Of a stretch of 29,955 nucleotides of DNA, positions 28,535 through 29,955 are shown in pieces. The stretch is taken from the IMG/VR virus record IMGVR_UViG_3300037961_000908, positions 1-29,955 of that record. One strand, given 5' to 3'. A program made the position numbers and the translations under genes. The notes beneath the pieces are model-generated. The model was not told the origin of the DNA. It was given only the letters and a program-made list of their open reading frames with translations, and made no database searches. Position 1 is the stretch's first letter, and each line of letters opens with the position of its first letter. This DNA is from a virus.

Positions 28535-29955
28535 TATTCTCTTTCCAATTCAATTTTTGCCATTCGTTTAATATTACCAATAACCATATTATTTACTGAT
28601 ATATTATTTTGTTTTGCCCATTCTTGTATGTCATAATCTTCCAATATCTCTACTATATTTTTTACAGAATAATCATTTTTTAATTCGTCAAAGACGCGAA
28701 CAGAATACTTGGCTTCTTTTTTCTCATAACTCTTTTTATCGTAAGAGGGTAATTGAGCAAACTCATATTCTGTAATTAAAAAATCGCCGTTTAATTTTTT
28801 TGTATTTTTAGCTTGATTATTAGGTACAATTTTTTCTACTTCTTGTTCTACAGCTTCTGCCGTAAGACCAGCCGCACTAACCTCTTGATTACGAGAAGAT
28901 ACCGTTTGCGACCTTTCAGCTTTTACTAAATCTTCTATAGTAAATCTTATGTCCACATTGTCAGTGTCAGTCATTATTCCATAATCAGTAGCACCGAATT
29001 TATTATGCGTTATTGTATAAAGAATTTTGCCGTTTTCACGCCCTACAGTTGCTAATGTATAATTACTATCAGTCTGTATTGCTTCAAACAATTCAGCGTC
29101 AACCATACGTACTTCGTTGTTAAAACGTGAATTTTGTGTAATTGCGCTAAAATTTTCTAACGTTATATTTTCTAGTGCGTTTAAGACTGTTTCTTTTGTT
29201 TGGTTAACTGGTAAAATTGTTGTGCCAACATCACCAGCCGGACCACGCAAGTTTACAATTCCAATACTATCAAGATTTTCATTGCTTCTTACATTACCGC
29301 CAACGGCAATAGTAACTGCTTTTTTCCATAAATCAGCTTGGTATGACCTGTCTCCTGTTCTTGAAATAACTTCTGCATAATATCCTAAAGCAACTTGCTT
29401 TACATTTTTTTTCAGTTCAGCGTTAAGTCTGCCCGGCAACAATTCATAGGCGCTTCCGATAATATTAAACATTTCTTCTTCTGCATCTGTCATAAACGCG
29501 CCCTCAATCGGCGCGCCGTTAGCTGCTATCTCTTCTAATCCTTTAAAAATAATTTCTGCTTCGGGAACTAAGCCATCTGATATTAATCCAGCAACGTGCA
29601 TTGTTATCGGGGCATCGCCTGATAATTGTTGCAATACATCATTGTTATATCTACCGAATAATTTTTGAATAGAAAGAACGCCACTTATTTTTTCAGCGGC
29701 AGTACCACCTTCTAACATACTTGAATACTTAACAACATCGTCCGGCGTTAAAAATTTTATTGGACCTTCAAGTTCGTAATGACCATGTATTGCAATTGCA
29801 TCAGTAATTCTTTTTGGAATACCAGTGTTTTCTAATGTTGCGCCCGGTCTGTCTAAACGCCCAGCTTCCATTGAGCTTTGTATTGCCTGTGGAGATAAAT
29901 CTATTGGAGTTATATCTACCGACCCTACCGTAGACGCATATCCTATAGGATCAGA
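28534..29955 (-). CDS. Internal-virion-type protein, C-terminal part (runs off the window)
   Basis: The frame is open through the right edge with no stop, so the ATG at 29871 is probably internal and at least 473 residues are seen. The visible part is helical and acidic: VVKYSSMLEGGTAAEKISGV, then a long helical repeat region with ELKKNVKQVALGYYAEVI. A Ser/Gln/Glu-rich linker follows, and the C-terminus reads IQEWAKQNNISVNNMVIGNI. I recognise no enzyme motif. The upstream part outside the window could hold a transglycosylase, which is common in such proteins. Its stop overlaps the next start by one base (TAATG). Confidence 0.78.
   Translation of the reverse strand, partial: SDPIGYASTVGSVDITPIDLSPQAIQSSMEAGRLDRPGATLENTGIPKRITDAIAIHGHYELEGPIKFLTPDDVVKYSSMLEGGTAAEKISGVLSIQKLFGRYNNDVLQQLSGDAPITMHVAGLISDGLVPEAEIIFKGLEEIAANGAPIEGAFMTDAEEEMFNIIGSAYELLPGRLNAELKKNVKQVALGYYAEVISRTGDRSYQADLWKKAVTIAVGGNVRSNENLDSIGIVNLRGPAGDVGTTILPVNQTKETVLNALENITLENFSAITQNSRFNNEVRMVDAELFEAIQTDSNYTLATVGRENGKILYTITHNKFGATDYGIMTDTDNVDIRFTIEDLVKAERSQTVSSRNQEVSAAGLTAEAVEQEVEKIVPNNQAKNTKKLNGDFLITEYEFAQLPSYDKKSYEKKEAKYSVRVFDELKNDYSVKNIVEILEDYDIQEWAKQNNISVNNMVIGNIKRMAKIELERE

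Noticed and set aside
1-29955. CRISPR arrays, tRNA genes, insertion sequences
   Set aside because: I found no regularly spaced repeats, no cloverleaf with a recognisable anticodon arm and T-loop, and no transposase-like frame.

Overview
The window is most of the genome of a tailed bacteriophage with a short, non-contractile tail (podovirus type). The basis is a T7-type head-to-tail connector (portal), a two-gene terminase, a tail fibre with a T7 gp17-like N-terminus, very large internal-virion-type proteins and a holin/endolysin cassette. Base composition is mostly AT-rich. Several small families here (DUF6321-like, DUF5872-like, the 158-residue protein that begins MDPVSC, the MTKARDLA-type fibres) are ones I associate from memory with marine bacteriophages, so an uncultured marine phage, perhaps of an alphaproteobacterium, is my best guess. 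I see no integrase, RNA polymerase, DNA polymerase or tRNA gene.

Layout. Positions 1-5677 (minus strand) hold the packaging/head block. In transcription order it runs small terminase subunit, a 171-bp spacer, seven small and mostly basic genes that nearly all overlap by 1-11 nt, large terminase, a Thr-rich coiled-coil protein, the portal, and the start of another gene that leaves the window on the left. Positions 5678-6188 are a 511-bp non-coding divergent control region. It has a sigma70-like promoter facing the terminase genes, a polypurine leader, repeated short motifs and a 166-bp nested inverted repeat that can fold into a branched cruciform or RNA. Positions 6189-13498 (plus strand) are the early/replication block: many small unknown genes, a DUF932 protein, zinc-ribbon and HTH proteins, a Holliday-junction-resolvase-like nuclease, a replication-initiator-like protein, a YqaJ exonuclease with a Rad52/Erf-type annealing protein, and a protein with an SSB-like C-terminal tip. 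Two near-identical sigma70 promoters with overlapping palindromes subdivide this block.

Positions 13488-15569 (minus) are the lysis block: an L-Ala-D-Glu-type endolysin, a 3TM-type holin and several small membrane or exported proteins. Positions 15566-22719 (minus) are the receptor-binding block: one large T7-like fibre followed by two 'propeller plus short fibre' pairs and two small partners. Positions 22776-29955 (minus) hold three large internal-virion-type genes, the last running off the right edge.

If the genome is circular or circularly permuted, the minus-strand genes form one continuous late transcription unit. It would start at the 5744 promoter, leave the window at the left, re-enter at the right and end at the endolysin. 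Capsid and tail-tube genes, which I do not see, would lie in the part outside the window. This is inference from gene order. The most unusual items are the 166-bp nested inverted repeat beside the terminase, and a 1090-residue virion-type protein that combines a ParB-like domain with a RelA/SpoT-like domain (a 'polyvalent' protein probably injected with the DNA).
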